Origin: Ophthalmolycus amberensis
Taxonomy: Eukaryota > Chordata > Actinopteri > Perciformes > Zoarcidae
Reading direction: 5' to 3'
DNA length: 64,000 nt
Assembly: GCA_024529925.1 (NCBI GenBank)
Contig: JAFEUB010000803.1
Location: 497,001-561,000 of the forward strand
Each line of letters begins with the position of its first letter. Within the stretch, counting starts at the first letter, position 1. The position numbers were made by a program, and so were the translations under genes. Positions 1-10,434 of this stretch are shown here, in pieces. Below the pieces are notes generated by a model. That model was not told the origin of the DNA. It searched no databases and saw only the letters and a list, made by a program, of their open reading frames with translations.

Positions 1-312
1 AAATCAGTTAATTAATAAGCAGTGAGTAACTCCCTGCAGAAGGAGCTGACAGAGCAGCATGATAACCGCCTGTGTAATTACCTGTGTAAACTCTTAATTA
101 GTCCGTTTATTAATGGCTAATTAGCTGTGAGCGGCGCCCTGCAGCAGAATGGAGAAAGATGATGGAGTCCTTATAAACTTTTTAAACTCTTAATTACTTC
201 ACAACTTCGACTTAATTAACAAACAATCAGCACATAATCAGCCCAGCCATTTAGATACAGTATTTCATAAAATGTACATGAAATTAGAAGAGAGGATGAG
301 AACAGTACTTAC

Positions 313-420
313 TCTCTGTGTAGACTGCTGAGCAATGACAGACTGGAGTGAAGCTCGACGTTTGGCATCTCAGGGCCTGTTCTGATTGGTTGATTGGCTC
401 CGGTCTGTCTGAGGTGTGTT
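313..420 (-). other. Candidate noncoding first exon of repeat-borne gene (copy 1)
   Basis: On the minus strand this segment ends at 313 and is followed by GTAAGTACTG, a strong splice donor. The equivalent position in copy 2 (57961/57960) also has GTAAGT, although the surrounding sequence has diverged. Upstream on the minus strand are CCAAT-like motifs and an AT-rich 'gatatttatc' that could act as a TATA box. Conservation of the donor rather than the exon body suggests a real transcript start in this repeat family. The downstream coding exons of copy 1 would lie left of the window. Confidence 0.4.
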
Positions 421-2468
421 CACGTGACGCTGGGAATTTTTGGGGAGAAGATAAATATCCCTTTGAAGCAGAATATTTCCACAACCCTTTGGGCTAGGAC
501 GCTATAATTTTCACAGTAATTCAACCTTTTCCCATAGATTAAATGTTGTGAATATCAATGTAAATTCCATACACTTTCTGCGTAGTGAATGATGGAGTTT
601 TGACCTATGTCGGCCTAAATACACATAGAAAACAATGGGCTAGGAGTCTGAAATTTTCACAGTCAATCGACCTCTGCCCATTCATTAAGTGGTATGGAAA
701 TCAATGGGAAATTCCAAACTCTTTTTGACCAAAGTCAGCCTAAATTCCCATAGAAAACAACGGGCTAGGACCCTGACATTTTCACCTTTTCATTCCACCT
801 TTACAGCCACCCACAGATTAAATGATGCGAATATCAATTGGAAATGGACTATTTATTTCACCCAACAGAAAGGATTCTAACCAAATGGCCTTCACCAGTC
901 TTTTCTCAAATTTTTACACTTTAATTCAAAGTAGAGATTTGAATCCTTTTCCTCTTTAAAGAGGGGCTAGTGAATATGAATTCCCCCAAATTACGCGGTC
1001 GTAGCTGCAAGTTAAGGTCCCCAAACACAACCTCAAAGGTCAGGCACATTGCCTTATTTTTTGGCAAGTGAGAAACGGGCCATTAAATCGTAGTGAAAGG
1101 TTGAAACTGCCTGATTTTTGCATAAATCATTCCCCTGTGATAACGTGATGCAGGATCTAAAGCAAGATCTCTGTAGACCCTTGGGAAAGCTAACTTCAGT
1201 TAGCAGCATGCTAATGACTTGAATCCAATTGAACCTTGAAGAGGGTCCTCTTTTGTCCATCATATGTGAATTTCATCAAAGGCCATTTACAAGTGTTTGA
1301 CAATTGACGAAAATTAAGGGATTCGAACCAAATGTCACTTATGTTCCCAAGTGGTCGAAAGCCAGTTTTTACCAGTCTTTTCTCTAACTTTTTATACTTT
1401 AAAACGGGGTAGGGTTTTGAATCCTTTTCTCCTTCAAAGAGGGGCTCCTCACCATTACATACCTATAATCTGGACGTCATAGCTGCAAGTTAAGGTCCCC
1501 AAAAACAGCCCCAAAGGGCTTAATTGGGGCCTTATTCCCTTATATTTAGGGATTTTTTGCCATGTGCAATTGCCATAATTTCTCAAATATGGGTCCCAGA
1601 ACCCCCAAATTCGGGACACACATTGTGGACCAGGCCTACAATATGGTCACCTGAACAAAATCCCTCTAAATATTCTAGAACTGATTTTTGCCTGTATCAA
1701 ACTTAGACTTCAGCATGGGGTACACGTCCCTAAGGGGTACACCCTGTCGTACTCTTGGTGAGATCGGACCAAATTTTCTTTCTAAACATGTCGGAGCCCT
1801 GCTTTTTTAATATGTCGTAGACACGCCCAAATGAGGCACATTCATGTTGGATGGTACTCCCTAGCACTTAGCATGCCTGCGCGGGAGGAGGGGGAATTGG
1901 CCTACATTTGAATGGGGGATTTTGCTAGGATAAAATGAATGGAAAGTGATGACCAAATGGCCCTCCTTCAAAATATCATAACTTCTCAGAAAAGGGTTGG
2001 AACTGTGTTGTAATTGAACAAGACACTCCCCTTGATGACTTGAATGAGCACATGGAGCAGCAAATCTACAGATCCTCTGGAAAGCTATCTCCTAGCGGCG
2101 GCATGCTAATGACTTGAATCCAATTGGACCTTGAAGAGGGTCCTCTTGTGTCCATCATATGTCAACTTTATAATAAAAAGCCATTTACAAGTGTTTTTAT
2201 TGCACCCAACACAAACAGCATGTACACATCATTAACAGCCTTTTAATTTATTAAAAATACTTTAAAGCATTGGTTCCCAAAGTGGGGGTCGCGACCCCTA
2301 GGGGGGGCGCGGTGGTACTACAGGGGGGTCGCGGCTTCATCACCAACCCACACACACAGACGCACACATACACCGGTAAAACAATATAAAATAACCGACG
2401 TGACATGCACTGTGTTCCAACCACGCCACCAGAGCGGCTCATGTCACAGACCGACTGTGGCAAAACCA

Positions 2469-2600
2469 GCGAGAGCGAGAGCGAGCGCGCGCGAGCGAGA
2501 GAGCGAGCGCGCGCCCGAGCGAGAGAGCGCGAACGAGCGAGGGAGAGAGAGAGTGAGGGAGCGCGAACGAGAGAGAGACACACAGCGACACAGAGCGAGA
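2469..2600. repeat. GAGC/GAGA low-complexity tract in hAT leader
   Basis: Purine-rich imperfect (GAGC)n/(GAGA)n sequence just upstream of the transposase ATG. It opens reading frames on both strands (Arg/Glu-rich one way, Ser/Leu/Arg-rich the other), which I treat as composition artefacts. Confidence 0.85.
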
Positions 2601-2654
2601 AAGATACGGAGCGACAGAGAAAGATAAAGATAAGAGAAGGAAGTATGTACAAAG

Positions 2655-4508
2655 ATGGACAGATTTGTGACTGGTCTAAAGCGCAAATCCGATGGAACTT
2701 CTGTTACAGCCGCAACAGGCGACGCGACCACCTCGACAACGCCTCAAACTAAGGTAAAGGCAAGGAAATATAGCGAGGCATATCTGTCTCTGGGCTTCAC
2801 AAGCGCTATTGTCGGTCAGGATGAGAGACCCCAGTGTGTTTTGTGTCTTAAAATACTGGCGGCAGAGAGCATGAAGCCCACTAAATTAAAAAGACACCTG
2901 AAAACCCACCACCCCGAACATATTAACAAGCACCTTGAGTTTTTCCAAAAACAATTGGAAAACTGTCATGCCCAGCAGAGTCACTTTGAAAAAGCTGCAT
3001 CTGTCCCCGTTAAAGCACAACTCGCTTCCTACAAAGTAGCCTACAGAGTTGCCCAATGCAAAAAGGCTCACACAATAGCGGAGGAGTTAATACTACCTGC
3101 AGCCATTGACATGGTTTCAACAGTTATTGATGAAGCAACTGCCAATAAACTGAAAACTATTCCATTGTCAAACAACACTATTTCAAGGCGTATCGGTGAC
3201 CTCTCTGCAGACATGGAAGAGCAGCTTATTGAAAAGATGAAAGATGGTCGTTTTGCTCTGCAGATGGATGAGGCAACGGACAGCAGTAAAGACAGTTTGT
3301 TAATAGCATATGTCAGGTATATTGATGCGGAAGAAATAAAGGAGGATTTGCTTTTCTGCAAATATATACCAAACAGGGCCACTGCAGAAGAACTTTTTAA
3401 AATAATTGACGCCTATTTGAAAGAGGCAGATCTGAAGTGGGAGAACTGCGTGGGAGTCTGCACAGACGGGGCTCAGGCGATGGCTGGGAAACGCAACGGA
3501 CTGCAAGCTCTTATCAGGCGCGTCTCTCCCAAAGCACAGTGGACACACTGCCTCCTTCACAGAGAGGCACTTGCCTCCAAAGAGCTAAGTCCCGAACTGA
3601 ACTCAGTGTTGACAGATGTCATCACAACAGTCAACTACATAAAAACCAGACCCCTGAAATCCAGGATTCTAACATCAATATGTGAAGAAATGGGATCCGA
3701 GCACACAGCTCTGTTGTGGCATAGTGAGTCTAGATGGCTTTCACGAGGGAAGGTACTGTCCAGGGTTTTTGAGCTGAGGGATGAGATTAGAGTGCTCTTG
3801 ACTGAAGAAGGGAATGACCTTGCCCACAAGTTTCATGATGAAAACTTCTTACAGAAGCTTGCCTATCTCAGTGATATATTTCAGAAGCTCAATGGACTGA
3901 ATTTACAGTTGCAAGGCACCAACACTCATCTTCCACAGCTCACAGACAAAATAACATCTTTTACAAAAAAACTGAAGATGTGGGAGAGAAGGCTTGCAGA
4001 GGGGAGTGTGGACTCCTTTGAAAACCTGAATGCATTCCTAGAAAACAATGAGCTGGAAAATACAATTATTCCATGTATGAAGGCTCATATCTCAGCCCTG
4101 CAAAAGCACTTTCACAAGTACTTCCCTGAGGATTCTGCCAAATATGACTGGTTACGAGACCCCTTTCAAGCAACTGCACCTGCAGACCTCAGTACCACAG
4201 AGGAAGAGCAGTACATTGACATGACATCTGACTCAACAAGGAGACTACAGTTCACATCCAATTCACTGGCTGTGTTTTGGATTGGAGTGGAGAAAGACTA
4301 CCCACTACTAGGCCAAAGAGCTATGGGCATACTGTTGCCTTTTGCCACATCCTATTTATGTGAAACAGGGTTTTCTGCAGTTGCTGCAATGAAGACCAAA
4401 TACAGATCAAAGTTGAACATTGAGAATGAACTGAGAGTAGCTATCTCCAACCAGCAACCCCGCTTTGACAAAATCTGTAAAGCAAAGCAAGCCCACACCA
4501 GTCACTGA
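2655..4508 (+). CDS. hAT transposase with BED zinc finger, 617 aa, intact
   Basis: This ORF encodes a hAT-family transposase, which binds the element ends and performs cut-and-paste transposition in the nucleus. Residues about 39-95 form a BED-type finger with C61, C64, H81 and H85/H86. The RNase H-like core follows. 'LQMDEATDSS' near residue 200 carries the likely first catalytic Asp, 'GVCTDGAQAM' near 270 the second. The C-terminal part 'CETGFSAVAAMKTKYRSKL' matches the hAT dimerisation region. The start is the ATG in 'aagatggac', the first methionine that keeps the N-terminus ahead of the BED finger; a second ORF in another frame overlaps it in the low-complexity leader. There is no frameshift or stop across 617 codons. 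Relatives domesticated in vertebrates include ZBED5 and SCAND3-like genes. The inverted repeats and duplication show that this copy is a transposon, not a host gene. Confidence 0.93.
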   Translation: MDRFVTGLKRKSDGTSVTAATGDATTSTTPQTKVKARKYSEAYLSLGFTSAIVGQDERPQCVLCLKILAAESMKPTKLKRHLKTHHPEHINKHLEFFQKQLENCHAQQSHFEKAASVPVKAQLASYKVAYRVAQCKKAHTIAEELILPAAIDMVSTVIDEATANKLKTIPLSNNTISRRIGDLSADMEEQLIEKMKDGRFALQMDEATDSSKDSLLIAYVRYIDAEEIKEDLLFCKYIPNRATAEELFKIIDAYLKEADLKWENCVGVCTDGAQAMAGKRNGLQALIRRVSPKAQWTHCLLHREALASKELSPELNSVLTDVITTVNYIKTRPLKSRILTSICEEMGSEHTALLWHSESRWLSRGKVLSRVFELRDEIRVLLTEEGNDLAHKFHDENFLQKLAYLSDIFQKLNGLNLQLQGTNTHLPQLTDKITSFTKKLKMWERRLAEGSVDSFENLNAFLENNELENTIIPCMKAHISALQKHFHKYFPEDSAKYDWLRDPFQATAPADLSTTEEEQYIDMTSDSTRRLQFTSNSLAVFWIGVEKDYPLLGQRAMGILLPFATSYLCETGFSAVAAMKTKYRSKLNIENELRVAISNQQPRFDKICKAKQAHTSH

Positions 4509-5659
4509 TTGATATATATGAATAGGAATATACATAGGAATATGATCACAAAATAATATGGTCCATGTAGACCTGCACACCTTGTTCATAATTGTGTTAT
4601 TTTATTGTTTGAGAAAACCTGCTGTTCAATGTGAGGAAATACAGTATATGTTGTTTGCACTTTGTTTGAAATTAAGTTAATTGTATTTACAAATTATTTT
4701 ATATATTTTTTATTTTATATATATTTTATTATTGCGATTTTTTTTCCCAGTTAAACAAACTGAAGAATAAACTGTGAAGTGATATGTACTTATTTTAGAA
4801 AGAAATAAAAATATTTTATACAGTTCATGCATTATAATGCAATTCATTAAAAACCAAGAAAAATTTGGGGTCGGGTTGCGGGGGGGGGGTCGTCCAATGT
4901 TCCTATATCATCAAAGGGGGTCTTGACAGAAAAAGTTTGGGAACCACTGCTTTAAAGCAAGATAGGGGAATGCATTCTTTTTGGCAATGAAGGGAGGGTC
5001 GTTTAGGTTAAATTACTCAAATTTAGAGGTCGTAGGTCCAAGTTAAGGTGCCCAAAAAAAGGACCAGGGGCTGAAATTGGTGCAATGTATAAAAATATAC
5101 CAAAAATCGGGGAAAGAAGGTTGAAACTGCCTGGATTTTGCATCACACACTCCCTCTGGTGACTCGATTCAGCATGCCGAAGGACAATTCTGTAGATCTT
5201 TGGTAAAATCTATCTTTTTTCAGGAACATCGTATTGATGAAATTCCAACTGATTCTTAAAGACTGTCCTCTGTTGTACCCTACGTTTGATTTAAAAGAAA
5301 ATTAATGGGAAAAGTGGTCCAAATGCATAAATGGTCCCATTCGGGACTTGCCCCACCCATTCCCATCCGTTTCCATGTTTTCAACTCGAAAAGCATAAAT
5401 GGCCCCATTCGGGACTTGCCGCACCCATTCCCATGTTTTATATGAATGCGGTACCCAAAAGTCATCATAGGCCCCATTCCCCCATTCGGCCCAATAAATA
5501 ACTCAACAGCGCCCTCTATGGCATTTCCCACTTGTGTACAACATTTCGCTCAGTTGACACTTCGTGCCCCCATTGTCCAACGCGTGTCTTTCGCGTCCAA
5601 ATAAGGACATCTGATTACAACGGCCCATTTTAAAAGTCGGCCATGAAGCTGACATTCCC

Positions 5660-6589
5660 TTACCGCCCATGATCCCGAGGCCTGCGGTCACCATGGTGCG
5701 TCAAGACAGGGTGGCTGCTTCTGCCGCTGTCTTCACTTATATACGTAGCAATGTGACTGGGTACAGAATCTTTAAACTGCTCCAGAACTATCAAATCACA
5801 CAATGCGTCATAAGAATGAACCTCCAGTGAAGTACACCAACGAGTGAAGTGAGTAGTTAACTCCCTGGCAAACTCCATCTGTGTCTGTCTTACAGACCTC
5901 TCCCAAGTCCTAAACCTGGTGATATGCCTCAGGCACCAACGCTCTTATCCCAGCAGCCTTGACAGACACACAGATTTTACTTTCAGCCACACTGAGCGTG
6001 GAATATGCTTGCTGCGCCTTACCGTTGAACGCATTGTAAGAGTAGTGTGCGGTCAACATCCGACCAATCTCTGCTCTCAGCTACACACTCAAAAAGCGAG
6101 AAAAAGGTATCCGGGTCTTGTTCACAAAATGGAGGAACCAACCTCAAATTCACGGTAACATCAAAAGCACGTGATGGCCCAGCAGAACCAACTGCGACCT
6201 GCCTCACGCCACCAACATCACTCAAACTCAACCGGCGCTCTTCCAGTTCGTCTTTTAATTTCGACTTGCAACAAGAGTAACTCTTTGCGCTGCTCAAAAG
6301 TTAACTGGGACGTTACTCACCCGAGGTTCACTAGAAATGGATGCACCAAACGTGTCCGCCACGGACCCACCAGCGTGTAGTTTAGACTGGAGAACACCCA
6401 CGTCAAACAGATTTTCATGTTCTCCTTCAACCGCTTATCCCCCACATCCATCCTAAAATGCTCAGCAATTTTCACCAATTGCTCTCGTGAACACTGGTCC
6501 AATAACTCCTCTGATGGAGCTCTCAAAAAATCCTCAACAGAAGCCATAGCTTTTTCTTTTCTGCCCGAATCACAAAATGAAAAGTGCAA
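5660..6589 (-). pseudogene. Gypsy gag fragment, frameshifted
   Basis: Three minus-strand frame segments read in order as a fish gypsy gag: 6589-6317 (N-terminal head, 'MASVEDFLRAPSEELLDQCS'), 6297-6019 ('LVPPFCEQDPDTFFSLFECV', the capsid-type block) and 5878-5660 (helical SCAN-like block 'LEQFKDSVPSHIATYI'). Gag would form the virus-like particle that packages the element RNA. Frame changes occur near 6310 and between about 6019 and 5878. The C-terminus, including any zinc knuckle, is removed at 5660 by the long repeat. It lies just downstream of the LTR and leader at 7145-6590, the normal place for gag. Start judged from the Met in the N-terminal block near 6547. The family call is from motif style only. 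Confidence 0.7.
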
Positions 6590-6843
6590 AAGGAAAACCT
6601 TTTAGGCTACTCCGCAGCCAGAAATCAAACGGCCCATACACAGCCAAACATCACCGTAATCCCGTTAACTGTCTAACCAGAACTAACTAAACTCCCCCTA
6701 GTGTTCAGGTGCTACTTGTGGTGGGTACTTACGCGCTAAAACGCGCAGGCTCGGTAAAGCAACCATAAACTGGCCACCCACCTGCAGCCTCGGACGTGCC
6801 CCTGAGACAACTGCTCTAACCACATTCACACCACACTACAGAA

Positions 6844-6860
6844 CCCCCCCCCCCCCCCAA
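6844..6860. repeat. Poly-C tract
   Basis: A run of about 16 C residues inside the gypsy leader region between LTR and gag. Confidence 0.9.
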
Positions 6861-7125
6861 CGACCTCCAAAGGGAGTCTGCTCTTCAGCTTAACAGGGAC
6901 AGAACAACAGCAATTAACTCACCGTGTAAAAAGGACCATCCAGACTCTGACACAAAATCACCAGCCTAACAGGTCGGCGACACTCACACAAAACAAATTA
7001 GCCTACTTACCAGACTCAAATGTCTCCCAACAAGCAGATTGCGCAACCGCCCAACACATAGCACACACCCTACAATGCTACAGCTGCTACTGATTTTAAT
7101 TCACTTTAGACACCGGGTCAATCAG

Positions 7126-7144
7126 AAACTGACAAGCCCCCATA
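7126..7144 (-). other. Primer-binding-like site after gypsy LTR
   Basis: Minus-strand sequence TATGGGGGCTTGTC follows the LTR end directly. 'TGGGGGCT' resembles the start of tRNA-Pro-type primer-binding sites used by many retroelements. The match is partial, so the tRNA identity is uncertain. Confidence 0.4.
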
Positions 7145-7417
7145 TGTCACAGCCCGGCTCATAGACTGAGACAAAACAGGGAGACAATGAGCTGGCGCCA
7201 AAAGTAGTAATTTATTTGTAACGCCAAAAACACGTAACAGCACTTTCACATGGTCAGCAACAGTTGTGGTGAGCCCGTCAACACAGGTCTTCCCTCCCCC
7301 CGCCTGCCAACTGGAAAGGGTATTTAAGGATGAGCCACGCCCCGGCACAGGTGAGACTCATCCTGCTAACAATCCTCCACTCAGCACCTGGTGTATGACA
7401 GGAGGAGGGTCGTCACA
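7145..7417 (-). repeat. Gypsy LTR shared by pol and gag fragments
   Basis: On the minus strand it runs TGTGACGACCC...GGGCTGTGACA, with TG/CA ends. It holds a TATA-like 'cttaaatacc' preceded by a GC-rich stretch, as expected of a promoter. No second LTR copy exists in the window, so the boundaries rest on the termini, the pol ORF ending inside it, and the primer-binding-like site immediately after it. Confidence 0.65.
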
Positions 7418-8745
7418 CCATCAATAAGAGAACTAATGAGGGCAGTACTCAATCCTTGAAACAAGGACGTAACAACAGAAACTAAGGGATTCCCTAACTC
7501 AGGATAATGGAACCGACGTGATGGCTCACGTTGCCTGAGTGATCTCCTGATAGGAATGTCCGCTTCTGATTCTACCTCGGCCTTCTCTTGACTTGCTGTC
7601 TCTGTGTGATCAGTTGTCTTCTCTGTCAAATGTTCATTGGAGCAATCTTCAGCCTCTAGTTCCACAGGACTTCCCTCCACAGGTACCGAACTGGCATCCA
7701 CTGAAGAAGCATTAAGTAAACCTCCAGGTAAGTTCTGAGTTTCCATTTCAGGTAAGTTTTGATCTCTCTGGTTTACAGGTGGACTCAACACAGGTAAGTC
7801 TTCCAGTAAGTTCCGAGTTTCCATGTCAGGCAAGTTTTCTGTTTTAGCCGATGGTAAGACCTCGGAGAATTCAACTGTCCTCCCAACTGATGTCGCGTCA
7901 TACAAGGTATCCTCAGTAACCTCTCTTCCAGACAAGTCACAAACATCTGAGAGTGTCTCTCTTTCAGGCCGATAGACATCAGTCGGTCTCAAAGCTCCTG
8001 GAGCTGAACCAACATTGACGCAAGATGGATGAGGTTTTGCAGGGCTTTCACTACGCTCACACATGACAGGTGCTGGATTGTGTTTTGGTATATGATACAC
8101 TTTGACAAACCTCTTGTCTGTGATATCTGGTATGGAAGCCATTGTATACCAGCTTTCATAGTTGTCGTCATCTGCAATAAAGGGTTCTTCATCTTGTTGG
8201 ATAGCACTTTGACGTCTTGTGTTAGGTCTCTTTGGAATTTTTTCTGTTTTTGGTTCCTCTATTTCAACTTCAGGAAGAAATCCACAAGGAAGTAAAAGGT
8301 CTCTGTGTAGCGTCCGAGGTGGACCTTCCTCCTTTTCAGGTTTCACAGCGTAAACCGGTAAACCTCCCATCCGCTTGGTCACCACATAGATAGTGGGTTC
8401 CCAACGATCTGCCAGTTTGTTTGTTCCGGAGACGGCGGTTACGCACAACAACTCGATACCCGACATCCAGTGTAGATTCTCTGACCGCTTTATCAAATCG
8501 CTTCTTGTTTTTCTCTGCAACTTTAAGAGTTTTCTATAGCAACCTTATAGCTTTCTTCCAGGTGAGATTTCAGGTTCCTCACATGTTGAGAATGTGAGCT
8601 GGATTCTTTACCTTTCACTGGCAAGCCAAAGGCTATGTCTATGGGTAGCCTTGGTTGTCTCCCAAACATCATCACGTAAGGAGAGAACCCAGTAACACCA
8701 TTTCTGGTACAATTGTAAGCATGATTGAGAGGTTTGACATGTCTT
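7381..8745 (-). pseudogene. Gypsy integrase C-terminal part, frameshifted
   Basis: The minus strand from about 8745 to 8520 reads as the end of an integrase core ('GFSPYVMMFGRQPRLPIDIA' type). After a frame change near 8520, a 379-codon frame runs to 7381. It starts with a GPY/F-like module ('LADRWEPTIYVVTKRMGGLP', then 'VYAVKP'), followed by a long acidic, Ser/Glu-rich tail. The tail ends with 'RRSLRQREPSRRFHYPELGN', a typical C-terminal signature of fish gypsy pol. The ORF stops just inside the LTR. Integrase would insert the cDNA into chromosomes; here the catalytic DDE part is absent. Here integrase is last before the LTR, the conventional Ty3/gypsy order, unlike the element at 30-36 kb. 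Confidence 0.8.
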
Positions 8746-8750
8746 TCTAT

Positions 8751-10434
8751 CGGGACAAATCAGTCAATACCCACGAGCACAAAGGAAATTCATGTGCATG
8801 TGTGTGTAGCGGTCCCGTGCATGGAACTCAAACAGCCAAGCACACAAATTCATTTTGCGAGTGCTTTCACATCACTGCGCAGAATATCTCTGGTCACATA
8901 AGCTAAATTGAAGCCTGCAAGGAGAAAACCAAGCTTTGAGCGCGAAGAGCGTCCGCTGGTGAACACTGCTCTTCTGCTCACAAAGCTTTCACCAGTTCAC
9001 TCACGACTGTGTTTTTCTTTTTGACAGTAAGTGTGCGGACCCAGTCACCATTCTATCACTGGCTTTAACTGATTACAGTCTTCGTCTTTGGATTGGCAGA
9101 TAAAACTCCAAACACAGACACTAAGTGGCACTATAGAAGTGTTTTTTAATCTGCCACTAAACATCTGAGGTAAATATTCTACATTTGTCTGAGAGCTTTA
9201 GATAACTTTTCAGACAGTAGAGGCCGATGAAATGCAAAGCATGTTAAAATGTCTTTGAAATACAATAATTCAAATGTGTTTCTCTTGTATAAACTGGAGT
9301 CAAGTGGCAGAGGTTGATTAAATTCACTCCATTACACATGTGTGTTTGACAGTCAAACCTCCTCTTGTGACAAACAGCTCAGATAAACTCTTTCACCATT
9401 AATCATCTTAATTGATTAAAACATGATAAGATCATATTAAAAAACGTAGTTTTAAATACCATGAACAAGTTTCACAGAGAACGAGAAACTCATGTACTTC
9501 TGAGTGTTCTATAATACACACTTTGTTGTACACATGCTTACAGACGGACACCCAACCACACACACACCCTTTGACAAGTACCTTAGCGACTGAGCTGTGG
9601 ACTCATCAGAAGATTGTTCACTCGGGCCACTCGTATTAATGGTGGAGTAAATTGAAAAATGTAATCAATGATTGGAGTGAATGCTTGGCGGTAATGTTAT
9701 TAGTGTGAGATAATCCAATAATTGCCAAGCTGATGTATTCTCTATTGGTATTTGGCCGCTCTGCCTGTCACTATAAAGTATGCTTCCCTTTTCTGTCCCC
9801 TGGCCAAGAGTGGAAAATACAGAGATTGAGAGAAAAGAAGGATACAGCTGCTATGTGAGTGGAGCTAATGAGGGTAAGGCTTTCTCAGTATAATTCATTT
9901 AACAGTATGTCACCATGACTGTTTAAATGACCACAGAATGTGAACTCTGCAGGCACCCAAAGAAAAAACATATTACAATATATTTAGGATATTTTCACTG
10001 CTTTATCTTGCTGTCAAACAGCCCTTTGAGACAGGGAACTGAACTTTCTTAACTTAACCCTGTCCGAATAGTCCAAATATAATGTTCACTTAAACTGATT
10101 CAGAATTGTTCTGGTGGCCCTTTCCTTTATGTGGCTGAAATAAGGGCTGTACAATTATCAACATTTCATCTAAGGTGCAATATGGCACAGCAATTCAAAA
10201 ATCCAAAAATGCACAGATGCCCTGGCCAACACATCATATTCTACAAAGTTAAGAAACCATCTTTGATTGGTGATGTTTCATTTTGTACACATGACATCTA
10301 TCACACTTCTGTCCATCCTGATAGAGGATCCCTTCTCTGTTGCTCTCCTTAAGCTTTCTTCCTTTTTTCTCCTAGTGTTTGGTACCGGAATACCGTAAAT
10401 CAGAAATTGATTGTGTGACTGTTAGTTTAGTAAG
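8751..10434. other. Unassigned DNA with a CNE-like core near 9600-9800
   Basis: No protein, RNA gene or recognised repeat. The interval about 9600-9800 is AT-rich with packed TAAT/ATTA and CAAT-type motifs (for example 'gtaatcaatgattggagtga' and 'gataatccaataattgcc'), a texture typical of vertebrate conserved noncoding elements. ORFs here are short and codon-like bias is absent. Confidence 0.4.

Larger units (their letters stand above)
2268..4949 (+). mobile_element. Complete autonomous-type hAT transposon (ZBED/Charlie-like)
   Basis: The element is 2682 bp with terminal inverted repeats: left CATTGGTTCCCAAA, right (reverse complement) CAGTGGTTCCCAAA. It is flanked by a perfect 8-bp duplication CTTTAAAG at 2260-2267 and 4950-4957, the hAT hallmark. 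Copy 2 of the surrounding repeat holds a single CTTTAAAG at 60319-60326, the empty site. Inside are a GAGC-rich leader and one long intact ORF. Perfect duplication plus an open transposase suggest a fairly recent insertion. Confidence 0.95.
1..5659. repeat. Long teleost repeat, copy 1 (left end outside window)
   Basis: This stretch aligns in order with about 57.8-61.2 kb. Shared landmarks are the TTAATTA-rich left part, a minus-strand GTAAGT donor, blocks around 'gctgcaagttaaggtcccc', and the right end ATTCCC followed by TTACC. Within the copy, modules recur: a block with 'gcatgctaatgacttgaatc' occurs near 1206 and again near 2101, so part of it is built from degenerate tandem units. It is split by the hAT at 2268-4949; copy 2 keeps the unsplit site. 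The right end at 5659 truncates a gypsy gag. I see no protein over 100 codons that is not a shadow or part of the hAT. Class unknown; the phrasing resembles long noncoding fish repeats often filed under EnSpm, but I see no CACTA-type end. Confidence 0.75.
5660..8750 (-). mobile_element. Broken Ty3/gypsy composite: pol tail - LTR - gag head
   Basis: Read on the minus strand, the order is integrase C-terminal part (8745-7381), a 273-bp LTR (7417-7145), a primer-binding-like site, then gag (6589-5660). One LTR thus serves as the 3' LTR of a pol fragment and the 5' LTR of a gag fragment. This is expected of two tandem elements sharing an LTR, or of LTR-LTR recombination, followed by loss of both flanks. 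The long repeat cuts it at 5659/5660. Recognisable integrase ends near 8745. Confidence 0.75.

Noticed and set aside
2280..2330. CRISPR or other prokaryotic repeat systems in G/C-rich repeated stretches
   Set aside because: Content is clearly vertebrate; no regular spacer-repeat structure anywhere in the window.
2251..2731. Ser/Leu/Arg-rich minus-strand ORFs opposite the hAT leader
   Set aside because: They arise from the GAGC/GAGA low-complexity tract and have no domain; the plus strand holds the transposase.
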